From Microbacterium sp. cx-55 (lineage in GTDB: Bacteria; Actinomycetota; Actinomycetes; Actinomycetales; Microbacteriaceae), in assembly GCF_021117345.1 (NCBI RefSeq), contig NZ_CP088261.1:2976001-3040000 (forward strand): a stretch of DNA of 64,000 nucleotides. The letters are read 5' to 3'. This document shows, one piece after another, positions 8,643 through 15,936 of the stretch. Each line of letters begins with the position of its first letter. Within the stretch, counting starts at the first letter, position 1. A program made the translations under genes and the position numbers. The notes beneath the pieces are model-generated. The model was given only the letters and a program-made list of their open reading frames with translations. It was not told the origin of the DNA and searched no databases.

Positions 8643-8933
8643 ATGGCAGATATGAGTGTCTCTCCCGCGGCGCTTTCCGCGTCCGCTGCACAGCTGCGCA
8701 GCGAGAGCCAGCGCATCGAGTCCGCTCTCCGCAGCCTCGAGCAGGAGGCCAACCGCCTGCGCGGAAACTGGGATGGCGCCGCACGCGTGGCCTACGACAA
8801 CGCGCAGCGGTCGTGGTCGGTCACGTTCGAGCAGATGAAGTCGGTGCTGGCGAGCATCGCTTCGGCCACGGAGCAGATCTCGGACGGCTACGTCGAAACC
8901 GACAAGCGGTCCGCGAAGCTCTTCAACCGCTGA
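8643..8933 (+). CDS. WXG100 family protein (Esx, pair 2, second gene)
   Basis: 96 residues, W-D-G turn near residue 43 and C-terminal YVETD matching the YxxxD/E export signal. It aligns over its full length with the gene at 4889, so the Esx pair has been duplicated as a unit. The ATG at 8643 is used because a longer in-frame reading from 8295 would overlay the whole first Esx gene. It is followed by a long terminator-like hairpin, after which a new translation unit (eccD2-RDD/FHA-eccC) begins. Confidence 0.92.
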   Translation: MADMSVSPAALSASAAQLRSESQRIESALRSLEQEANRLRGNWDGAARVAYDNAQRSWSVTFEQMKSVLASIASATEQISDGYVETDKRSAKLFNR

Positions 8934-8952
8934 CACGCGGCGCAACACCACC

Positions 8953-8990
8953 GTGCGGCTGGCGTCGGTTCCGTCCGACACCAGCCGCAC
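8953..8990 (+). terminator. Hairpin after Esx pair 2
   Basis: Arms GTGCGGCTGG (8953-8962) and CCAGCCGCAC (8981-8990) pair perfectly, and the stem continues inside with GTCGG/CCGAC across one mismatch, leaving a six-base loop. The T-rich stretch after it is weak (TCCCTGTTTC). It is a good candidate for rho-independent or attenuating termination between the Esx genes and eccD2. Confidence 0.7.
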
Positions 8991-9118
8991 TCCCTGTTTC
9001 CGCGTGTGTACGGGCGGCGACCACGGACAGACGCGGCATCTGTCAATGGCCGCGGGAGTTCGTGCCGCGAACGATACGCTGATGGCACTGTTGTGACTGC
9101 TCGGGGGAACGATTTCGC

Positions 9119-9199
9119 ATGACACGCGCTGACGCTGACGCCGCTGGTCGCGCCTCCACCGACGGGGTCGACCGCGCCCTGGTCGACGGGGGACGCTGA
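9119..9199 (+). CDS. Possible 26-codon ORF upstream of eccD2
   Basis: ATG at 9119 with GGGGGAA eight bases before it; the frame MTRADADAAGRASTDGVDR... ends at TGA 9197-9199, three bases before the GTG of eccD2. It is Asp/Ala/Arg-rich with no family. It may couple translation of eccD2, which has no strong ribosome site of its own, or be chance. The remaining 8991-9118 shows no clear feature. Confidence 0.3.
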   Translation: MTRADADAAGRASTDGVDRALVDGGR

Positions 9200-9202
9200 C
9201 CG

Positions 9203-10579
9203 GTGCCGACAGAGCTCACCGAGCGACGTCGCGTCGCCATCGTCGACGGCGCGCAGCGACACGATCTCCTCATCCCTCTCGATGCCACGCTGAACGACGC
9301 CCTCCGCATCCTCGGCATCCGACCCGAAGTGGGCCGCGACGTGCTGATGGAACGCGACGGCCGCGAGGTCAGCCCGCTCCTGCGCGTCGAAGACCTCGCC
9401 GACGGCGCCGTGCTCGCCGTCATCGACCTCTCGCAGCGCATCACCGCCCCACGCGGACGCCGCGGCCGGCGACCCTCGCGTGCCCGCGGCGACGTACCGG
9501 GCGCCTGGTGGGCGATCGCCGGAATCGCCCTCGTCCTCGCCGTGGTCACGCTCGTCGCACCCGACGCGGTGCCGTCGGGGCTGCGCGCGCCCGTCGCCAG
9601 CGTCGCGGCGCTCGCGGCCGTCGTCTCCGGGCTCATGTTCAGCATCCGCGCACGGTCCGACCGCCCCGGCGGACACCCGGCCATCATCGCGATCCTGCTT
9701 CTCGCCTTCGCCGCGGGCACGACGATCGTGCCGCTGCTCCCCGCGGCGACCACGACGCTCTCCGTCTTCGTCGGCCTCCTCTTCGCCGCCGTGCTCGCCG
9801 GAGTGCTGCGCCTGGTCGGGCGCCCCGCGGCGCTTAGCGCGGAGTTCGGCGCGAGCACGACGATCCTGCTCACCATGGCCGCCATCTGGGGATTGGCGCT
9901 CCTGATGCACGTCGACGCCCTCGGCGCGACGGCCGTGACGCTCGGGATGGTGCCCGTCGCGCTGCGGATTCTGCTGTCGAGCCTCGTCGACGTGCCGCCC
10001 GGCATGTTCGTCGACTACGAGCGCTTCCAATCCACGCGGTGGAGCGTGCGCCAGACGCTCCCCGAATCCATCACGTCGATCGGTGCCGCCGACGCCCGCG
10101 ACCTCGTAGCCCGCTCCACCGGTCGCCTCATCGCGGGAACGTTCATCCTCTGCGTCGCCGCGGCCGCCGCAGCGCCCATCGCGGTCGGCTCGTTCGACTC
10201 GCCCGATGCCCTCGTGACGGCGGGGCGCATTGCGCTCGCCATCACCACGGTGCTCGCGCTCCTCCTCGGCGCGCGTCGTTCGTCGGTGCCCTTCCTGCGC
10301 TGGATGCCGCGGGCCGCCGCCGCCGCCATCATCGTCGTCGCGGTGCTCGCCGCGACCCGGGACTCCGGGGCCGTATCGATGACCGTGCTGGCCGGCATCC
10401 TTCTCGCGATCGGCGCCGCCGCGGCCTTCGTCGTAATCCCGGCCGGGCGCGGCGCGCAGTCGCTCTTCTGGTCGCGGTTCGGCGACGTCTTCGAGTGGAT
10501 CGCCATCGCCCTCTCGCTTCCCGCGGGGCTCCTGGCAGCCGACGCGATCACCGTTCTCCGAGGAGTGATGAACTCATGA
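9203..10579 (+). CDS. EccD-like membrane protein (EccD copy 2)
   Basis: 458 residues from a GTG. The first ~80 residues form a ubiquitin-like domain (DLLIPLDATLNDALRILG ... LADGAVLAVIDL), then an Arg-rich linker (about 82-98), then about ten to eleven hydrophobic helices to the C-terminus. The ubiquitin-like head plus eleven-helix body is the EccD architecture, although residue-level similarity to the leftward EccD (2916-4256) is low by eye. Its stop overlaps the next start (ATGA at 10576-10579). EccD occurs as dimers in solved ESX complexes, so two different EccD subunits could form a heterodimer. That it replaces EccE is less likely, since EccE has only two membrane helices. Confidence 0.75.
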   Translation: MPTELTERRRVAIVDGAQRHDLLIPLDATLNDALRILGIRPEVGRDVLMERDGREVSPLLRVEDLADGAVLAVIDLSQRITAPRGRRGRRPSRARGDVPGAWWAIAGIALVLAVVTLVAPDAVPSGLRAPVASVAALAAVVSGLMFSIRARSDRPGGHPAIIAILLLAFAAGTTIVPLLPAATTTLSVFVGLLFAAVLAGVLRLVGRPAALSAEFGASTTILLTMAAIWGLALLMHVDALGATAVTLGMVPVALRILLSSLVDVPPGMFVDYERFQSTRWSVRQTLPESITSIGAADARDLVARSTGRLIAGTFILCVAAAAAAPIAVGSFDSPDALVTAGRIALAITTVLALLLGARRSSVPFLRWMPRAAAAAIIVVAVLAATRDSGAVSMTVLAGILLAIGAAAAFVVIPAGRGAQSLFWSRFGDVFEWIAIALSLPAGLLAADAITVLRGVMNS

Positions 10580-11643
10580 GCCTGCCGCCACAGTTCACCG
10601 GCGAGCCCGCCAGCGTCGGCGCCCGACTCGCCGCGTTCAGCATCGACGTCGTGATCCTCGTCATCGTCGGGGTCGTCGCCTGGCTGCTCAGCGGCTCGCC
10701 CCTGTTCGGGCTCTTCCTCACCGCGGAAGCCGTGCTCGCGCTCTGGATCCTGCAGGCGCGTACCGGAGTCGGCCCGGGCAAGGCCATGCTCGGCCTCCGC
10801 GTGGCTCGTCTGGATGCCCCGTACTCGCCGGGCGCCGGGCGATCCTTCGTCCGCGGGTCGCTCGTCGCGCTCGGTGGCCTCGTCTTCGCCGCGGGCGCCT
10901 GGGTCGTCGAAGGAACGGCTGCATCCGACCGGTCCGGACTCCGTCGCTCCTGGGCTGACAAAGCCGCGCAGACCGTCGTCGTCGCGGTGCCGCGGCGCCC
11001 CAAGGCCGAGCGCGGACGCGGACGCGGACGGAAGGGCGCCGCATCCGGCGTCTACTCCGTGCCCTCCCCGACCATCATCGCCCGCCCCTGGACCCCGGCC
11101 GCCGTGCCCGCCGACAAGTCGCGCGGTGCGACCGCTGCGGAAGCCGCGGGCCCTCCCCCCGCCGCACCCTGGGGTTCGCCGCTCACGCTCGCCCCTGCCC
11201 CCACCGCACCCGCCGACCTCGGCAACACCGACCAGCCGGTGCGCCCGACGGGTGCCGTCCCGCTCGTGGCGGCCGAGGGCGCCGATGAGGCCCTGTCGGG
11301 CGAACTGCTCCTCATCTTCGACACCGGTCAGCGAGCCCAGTTGCCCGTTCCGGTCGCCGTGAACCTCGGTCGAAACCCCGAGCAGACCGAGGCGACCGAC
11401 GCTGTGCTCGTCGTGCACGACCCCGACTCGAGCGTCTCGAAGACCCATCTGCGCCTCGAACACGACCGTTCCGGCACCTGGGTGACGGATGCCGGTTCGA
11501 CCAACGGCACCGAGCTGATCGACGACGATGGCGACGCCCGCACTCTTTCCCCGTACGTCCGCACCTACGTCGACGACGACACCCGCATCCGCATCGGAAA
11601 CCGCGTGTTCACCGTCAGCCGCCTGATCGGAGACCTTTCGTGA
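10576..11643 (+). CDS. RDD-family membrane protein with C-terminal FHA domain
   Basis: 355 residues. Residues 1-140 form an RDD-type membrane domain (GARLAAFSIDVVILVIVG near the start, then GPGKAMLGLRV). A Pro/Ala-rich disordered linker covers about 150-245. An FHA domain ends the protein (about 250-350) with NLGRNP, SVSKTHLRLE and DAGSTNGTEL, which carry the Arg, Ser, His and Asn residues that bind phospho-Thr. It overlaps eccD2 by four bases upstream and eccC by four downstream (GTGA), so it is made stoichiometrically with both. In Firmicute systems FHA domains are fused to EssC itself; here the FHA is on a separate membrane partner encoded directly before eccC. The likely role is phospho-dependent control or assembly of the complex. 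Confidence 0.85.
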   Translation: MSLPPQFTGEPASVGARLAAFSIDVVILVIVGVVAWLLSGSPLFGLFLTAEAVLALWILQARTGVGPGKAMLGLRVARLDAPYSPGAGRSFVRGSLVALGGLVFAAGAWVVEGTAASDRSGLRRSWADKAAQTVVVAVPRRPKAERGRGRGRKGAASGVYSVPSPTIIARPWTPAAVPADKSRGATAAEAAGPPPAAPWGSPLTLAPAPTAPADLGNTDQPVRPTGAVPLVAAEGADEALSGELLLIFDTGQRAQLPVPVAVNLGRNPEQTEATDAVLVVHDPDSSVSKTHLRLEHDRSGTWVTDAGSTNGTELIDDDGDARTLSPYVRTYVDDDTRIRIGNRVFTVSRLIGDLS

Positions 11644-14600
11644 GCAAGGGGCCTCGCCTGGCACCACCATCCGTGCCGAGCGGACGCATCGTCGTCCAGC
11701 CGCCGCCGGAACTCGTGCCCAACGAGGGCGGCAGCAGCATGCTCACCTCGCTCCTCCCGATGCTCGGGAGCGTCGGTGCGATCGTGATGGTGACGATCTC
11801 GAACGCCGGTCCCACCGGCTTCATCACGGGCGGCATGTTCCTGCTCTCCTCGCTCGGGTTCGTCGCCGTCAACGGCTGGCGGCAGAAGGCGCAGCGCAAC
11901 GCCCAGGTACTCGGCAACCGACGCGAGTACCTCGCCTACCTCGGCGAACTCCGCGAGACCGTGCGCACCGCGGCGCGCAAGCAGCGCCGTCACGGTGGCT
12001 GGGTCACGCCGGCGCCCTCGGCACTGCCCTTCATCGCTGAGGAGCGCACCCGCGTCTGGGAGCGCCAGCCGGGCGACGAGAACTTCCTCCGCACCCGCAT
12101 CGGCACGTCCGACCAGCCCCTGTGCATCACCCTCGAAGCCCCCGAGCTGCCCCCGCTCGCGCAACTCGATCCCGTCGCCGCATCCGCCGCGCACCGGTTC
12201 ATGCTGACCCACGAGATGCAGCCCGCCCTTCCGCTCGGCGTGACCCTCACCGACTACGCGAAGATCGAGATCGTCGGATCGGACGAGGATGCGGTCCGAG
12301 CCCTCGCCCGCGCGATGGTCATCGGCGCCGCCACCCTGCAGGACCCCGAAGACGTCGTCGTGGCGATTCTCGCCGGCGACGCGCAGCTGCCCGCCTGGGA
12401 CTGGGCGAAGTGGCTTCCGCACGCACTGTCGGGCCGTGTCACCGACAAGCTCGGACCCGCCCGCCTCATCGCCTCCACGCTCGACGACCTCGAAGACCTG
12501 CTGCCGGCGAGCCTGCGCGAGCGCCCGCGCTTCGGCCGCGGCGGCGGCGTCACCCCTCACGTCATCCTCGTCGTCGACGGCGTCCGTCTGCCGATGGGCG
12601 ACCCGGTCGTCGGCGGCGACGGGATGCTGGGCGTCACCGTGATCGATCTGCCGAGCCGCTGGGCCGAGCTCGAGAACCCCGACGTACTGCGCATCGCGAT
12701 GCCGGATGCGGACGCCGCCGAACGCCAGGCCGAGTTCATCGACCTGTCTCTCGGGTCGAGCCTGTTCACCCCCGACACCACGACGATCGCCGAGGCCGAA
12801 GCCACCGCTCGGCGCCTGATGCCGCTGCACACGAACCCGACGGCGCTCACCGACACGAACGCCGCCCTGCAGGGTCAGCGCGAACTCGTCGAGCTGCTCG
12901 GACTCCCCGATGTGCGCGAGGTCGACTTCGACCGCGCCTGGGCGGGGCGCCTCGAACGCGACCGGCTGCGTGTGCCGATCGGTCAGGACGTCGACGGCGT
13001 GCCCCTCGTGCTCGACCTCAAGGAGGCCGCGCAGCAGGGTATGGGCCCGCACGGCGTGATGATCGGTGCGACGGGTTCGGGTAAGTCCGAGGTGCTCCGC
13101 ACCCTCGTGCTCGCGCTCGCGCTCACCCACTCCCCCGAGCAGCTCAACTTCGTACTCGTCGACTTCAAGGGTGGCGCGACGTTCGCCGGGATGGCGGGCA
13201 TGCCGCACGTCTCCGCGATCATCACGAACCTGGGCAGCGAACTCGCGCTCGTCGACCGTTTCCAGGACGCCCTGCAGGGTGAGGTCGTGCGGCGCCAGGA
13301 GCTGCTGCGCGCCGCCGGCAACTTCGCGAACGTGTCGGACTACGAGAAGGCCCGGAAGGGCGGGCGCACCGACCTGGCACCGCTTCCCGCGCTGCTGATC
13401 GTCGCCGACGAGTTCTCCGAGCTCCTCGCCGCCAAGCCCGAGTTCGTCGAGAGCTTCATCAACATCGGTCGCGTCGGCCGTTCGCTGCAGGTGCACCTGC
13501 TGCTCGCCTCGCAGCGGCTCGAAGAGGGCAAGCTCCGCGGCCTCGACACCTATCTGTCGTACCGCATCGGCCTCCGCACGTTCTCCGCGGCGGAGTCGCG
13601 CACCATCATCGGCACACCCGACGCGTACACGCTCCCGCAGGAGCCGGGCGTCGGATTCCTCAAGGCCGACACCGACAACCTCGTCCAGTTCCGCGCGGCG
13701 TACGTCTCGGGCACCCCGAAGACGAAGCTCCGCGGCGGATCGACCGCATCCGCCCAGGAGACAACCGACTACACCGCGCAGATCGAGATGTTCACGGCCG
13801 CCGCGCAGCCGCTGGACCTGGTCGAGGAGACCTCCGCCCCGGTGCGCGACGCCGCCCAGCCGAAAGAGGAGCGCTCGACGTTCCAGATCGCGGTCGAGCG
13901 GATGTCTGGACGCGGCCCCGAGGCCCACCAGGTCTGGCTGCCGCCGCTCACTGATCCGTCCTCGCTCGACGAGCTCATGTCGGACCTCGTCGAAGACCCG
14001 CAGCTCGGACTCGTGTCGAAGGCATGGCGCGGAGCCGGTGCGCTCACCGTGCCGCTCGGCATCGTCGACGTGCCGCTCGAGCAGCGCCGCGAGCACCTCG
14101 TCGTCTCGCTCGGCGGGGCCGCCGGTCACGTCGCGATCGTCGGCAGCCCGCTCAGCGGAAAGTCGACGATGGCCCGCACGCTCGTCTCGGCGCTCGCGCT
14201 GACGGCCAACCCGCTCGAGCTGCAGTTCTACGTGCTCGACTTCGGCGGTGGAAGCTTCACCGGCATGCAGCAGCATCCGCACATCGCCGGCGTCGCGACG
14301 CGCACCGAAGCCGAGTCGGTGCGCCGAACGGTCGCCGAGGTCGAGTCGATCATCGACGACCGCGAGAAGTTCTTCCGCCAGAACGGCGTGGACTCGATCG
14401 ACACCTACCGCCTGCGCCGCAGCCAGGGCGTGGTCGACGACGGCTACGGCGACGTGTTCCTCGTGGTCGACGGCTGGGCGACGCTCCGCTCCGAGTACGA
14501 GGCCCTCGAGACCCGGGTGCAGACGATCGCGGCGCGCGGCCTCAGCTTCGGCGTGCACCTCATCGTCACCGCGAACCGGTGGCTCGAGATCCGCGCGAGC

Positions 14601-15611
14601 CTGAAGGACCTCATCCAGACTCGACTCGAGCTGCGTCTGGGTGACCCGACAGACTCGGAGATCGACCGCAAGCAGGCGGCCAACGTGCCCGCCGGCCAGC
14701 CCGGCCGCGGCCTCAGCCCGAAGCGCCTGCAGATGCTGTCGGCGCTCCCCCGCATCGACGGCTCGGGCGATGCGACCGCGCTCGTCGACGGCGTGGAAGA
14801 CATGATCGCGCGCGTTTCGGCGGCCTGGCACGGACCGGCCGGCCCCAAGCTGCGCCTGCTTCCCGAGAACCTTTCGCTCGACGAGCTGCGCACGCAGGCA
14901 GGTGCCGACGACCCGCGGATGCTGCTCGGCGTCGACGAGGCGCAGCTCGCCCCGTTCGGCATCGACCCGCGCAAAGAACCGCACATGTACCTCTACGGCG
15001 ACTCAGGCATGGGCAAGTCCGCATTCCTGCGGAGCCTCACCCAGGAGATCATGCGCCTGTACGGCCCCAACGAGGCGAAGATCTTCGCGGTCGACTACCG
15101 CCGTTCGCTGCTCGGCGAGATCCCGTCCGAGTATCTGGGCGCCTACCTGACCTCGCACGAGCCGGCCTCGAGCGGACTCGCGGAACTCTCCGCGTTCTTC
15201 TCCGGCCGCATCCCCGGTCCCGACGTGACCCCCGAGCAGCTGCGCGACCGCAGCTGGTGGTCGGGCGCCGAGGGCTTCGTGATCGTCGACGACTACGACC
15301 TCGTCGCGACCAGCCAGGGCAACCCGCTAGCCGTGCTGCAGCCGTTGCTCGCGCAGGCCGCCGACGTGGGCCTGCACGTCATCCTCACGCGGCGCACCGG
15401 TGGCGCGAGCCGCGCGGCGTACGACCCGATCATCCAGCGCTTCACCGACCTCGGGGTGACCGGCATCCTGCTCGGCGGCAGCCCCGAGGAGGGACCGCTG
15501 ATCGGCCGCGTGAAGGCCGTGCCGTCGGTACCCGGTCGTGCGCAGATCGTCAGCCGCGCGCAGGGCCTCGTGGCCGCGCAGCTCGCGTTCGCGCCGCCGC
15601 GCATGCACTGA
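11640..15611 (+). CDS. eccC: Type VII secretion FtsK/SpoIIIE-type ATPase EccC
   Basis: 1323 residues, within the usual EccC range. Two membrane helices near the N-terminus (about 35-80) precede three FtsK/SpoIIIE-type ATPase domains. Walker A motifs are GATGSGKS with Lys482, GSPLSGKS with Lys841, and GDSGMGKS with Lys1126. Walker B of domain 1 is complete (LLIVADEFSEL), whereas domain 2 has VFLVVDGWA, without the catalytic Glu, and domain 3 has FVIVDDYDL. EccC is the motor of the secretion complex and binds Esx C-terminal signals. It is one continuous chain, not split into Ca and Cb. The GTG start overlaps the RDD-FHA stop. It is the last gene of the rightward block. Confidence 0.95.
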   Translation: MSKGPRLAPPSVPSGRIVVQPPPELVPNEGGSSMLTSLLPMLGSVGAIVMVTISNAGPTGFITGGMFLLSSLGFVAVNGWRQKAQRNAQVLGNRREYLAYLGELRETVRTAARKQRRHGGWVTPAPSALPFIAEERTRVWERQPGDENFLRTRIGTSDQPLCITLEAPELPPLAQLDPVAASAAHRFMLTHEMQPALPLGVTLTDYAKIEIVGSDEDAVRALARAMVIGAATLQDPEDVVVAILAGDAQLPAWDWAKWLPHALSGRVTDKLGPARLIASTLDDLEDLLPASLRERPRFGRGGGVTPHVILVVDGVRLPMGDPVVGGDGMLGVTVIDLPSRWAELENPDVLRIAMPDADAAERQAEFIDLSLGSSLFTPDTTTIAEAEATARRLMPLHTNPTALTDTNAALQGQRELVELLGLPDVREVDFDRAWAGRLERDRLRVPIGQDVDGVPLVLDLKEAAQQGMGPHGVMIGATGSGKSEVLRTLVLALALTHSPEQLNFVLVDFKGGATFAGMAGMPHVSAIITNLGSELALVDRFQDALQGEVVRRQELLRAAGNFANVSDYEKARKGGRTDLAPLPALLIVADEFSELLAAKPEFVESFINIGRVGRSLQVHLLLASQRLEEGKLRGLDTYLSYRIGLRTFSAAESRTIIGTPDAYTLPQEPGVGFLKADTDNLVQFRAAYVSGTPKTKLRGGSTASAQETTDYTAQIEMFTAAAQPLDLVEETSAPVRDAAQPKEERSTFQIAVERMSGRGPEAHQVWLPPLTDPSSLDELMSDLVEDPQLGLVSKAWRGAGALTVPLGIVDVPLEQRREHLVVSLGGAAGHVAIVGSPLSGKSTMARTLVSALALTANPLELQFYVLDFGGGSFTGMQQHPHIAGVATRTEAESVRRTVAEVESIIDDREKFFRQNGVDSIDTYRLRRSQGVVDDGYGDVFLVVDGWATLRSEYEALETRVQTIAARGLSFGVHLIVTANRWLEIRASLKDLIQTRLELRLGDPTDSEIDRKQAANVPAGQPGRGLSPKRLQMLSALPRIDGSGDATALVDGVEDMIARVSAAWHGPAGPKLRLLPENLSLDELRTQAGADDPRMLLGVDEAQLAPFGIDPRKEPHMYLYGDSGMGKSAFLRSLTQEIMRLYGPNEAKIFAVDYRRSLLGEIPSEYLGAYLTSHEPASSGLAELSAFFSGRIPGPDVTPEQLRDRSWWSGAEGFVIVDDYDLVATSQGNPLAVLQPLLAQAADVGLHVILTRRTGGASRAAYDPIIQRFTDLGVTGILLGGSPEEGPLIGRVKAVPSVPGRAQIVSRAQGLVAAQLAFAPPRMH

Positions 15612-15632
15612 CTCCCGCCCGCTCCAATCGCG

Positions 15633-15722
15633 CCCCGGTGCTCCCGGGTTCGGGCCGGGGTGCTCCCGGGTTCGGGGCCGGGGTGCTCCCGGGTTTGGGG
15701 CCGGGGTGCTCCCGGGTTTGGG
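15633..15722 (+). repeat. Four tandem ~22-bp repeats downstream of eccC
   Basis: The unit CGGGGTGCTCCCGGGTTYGG occurs four times in a row with a spacing of about 22-23 bp. The internal CCCGGG makes each unit partly palindromic. It abuts the long palindrome at 15720. Together with the G-rich run further on, it fills the 325-bp eccC-exporter gap, where I see no gene. Confidence 0.8.
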
Positions 15723-15783
15723 GCGCGATTCTGCGTTTGGGGCGCGATATTCGCGCCCCAAACGCAGGAATGTGCCCCGAACC
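15720..15783. repeat. Long palindrome, TTTGGGGCG family (copy 1)
   Basis: Perfect 17-bp arms CTGCGTTTGGGGCGCGA (15731-15747) and TCGCGCCCCAAACGCAG (15751-15767) with a 3-base loop, extended outward by imperfect pairing of GGGGCGCGATT with AATGTGCCCC. A second copy is at about 20815-20870. It lies 3' of eccC and may act as a terminator or a nucleoid or repair signal. Confidence 0.85.
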
Positions 15784-15825
15784 CGAAAGGAGGGAGGACG
15801 GGGCGCGGCAGGGGGCGACGGCGCG

Positions 15826-15896
15826 ACAGCGGGGTGACAGCGCGCGGCAGCGGGGTGACAGCGTGGGGAGCGGGGCGACAGCGGGGCGACAGCACG
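15826..15896 (+). repeat. G-rich imperfect tandem repeats before the ABC exporter
   Basis: A run of GACAGCGGGG-like units (GCGACAGCGGGGTGACAGCG and variants), about 10-12 bp each and at least five copies. It ends about 40 bp before the drrA-like start, so it overlaps the expected promoter and leader. G-tracts spaced this way could form a G-quadruplex; this is inference. Confidence 0.6.
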
Positions 15897-15936
15897 CGCG
15901 GAGCACAGTGGACGCAACGCCACAGAAAGGCTCCCC

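Noticed and set aside
11565..14984. A 1139-codon open frame antisense to eccC
   Set aside because: It is the mirror of a high-GC coding frame: His/Arg/Glu/Gly/Val-rich with no domain, while the plus strand encodes a full EccC with three Walker A motifs.
15633..15722. Possible replication origin or iteron-like site
   Set aside because: Only four GC-rich units, no AT-rich unwinding region and no initiator gene nearby.
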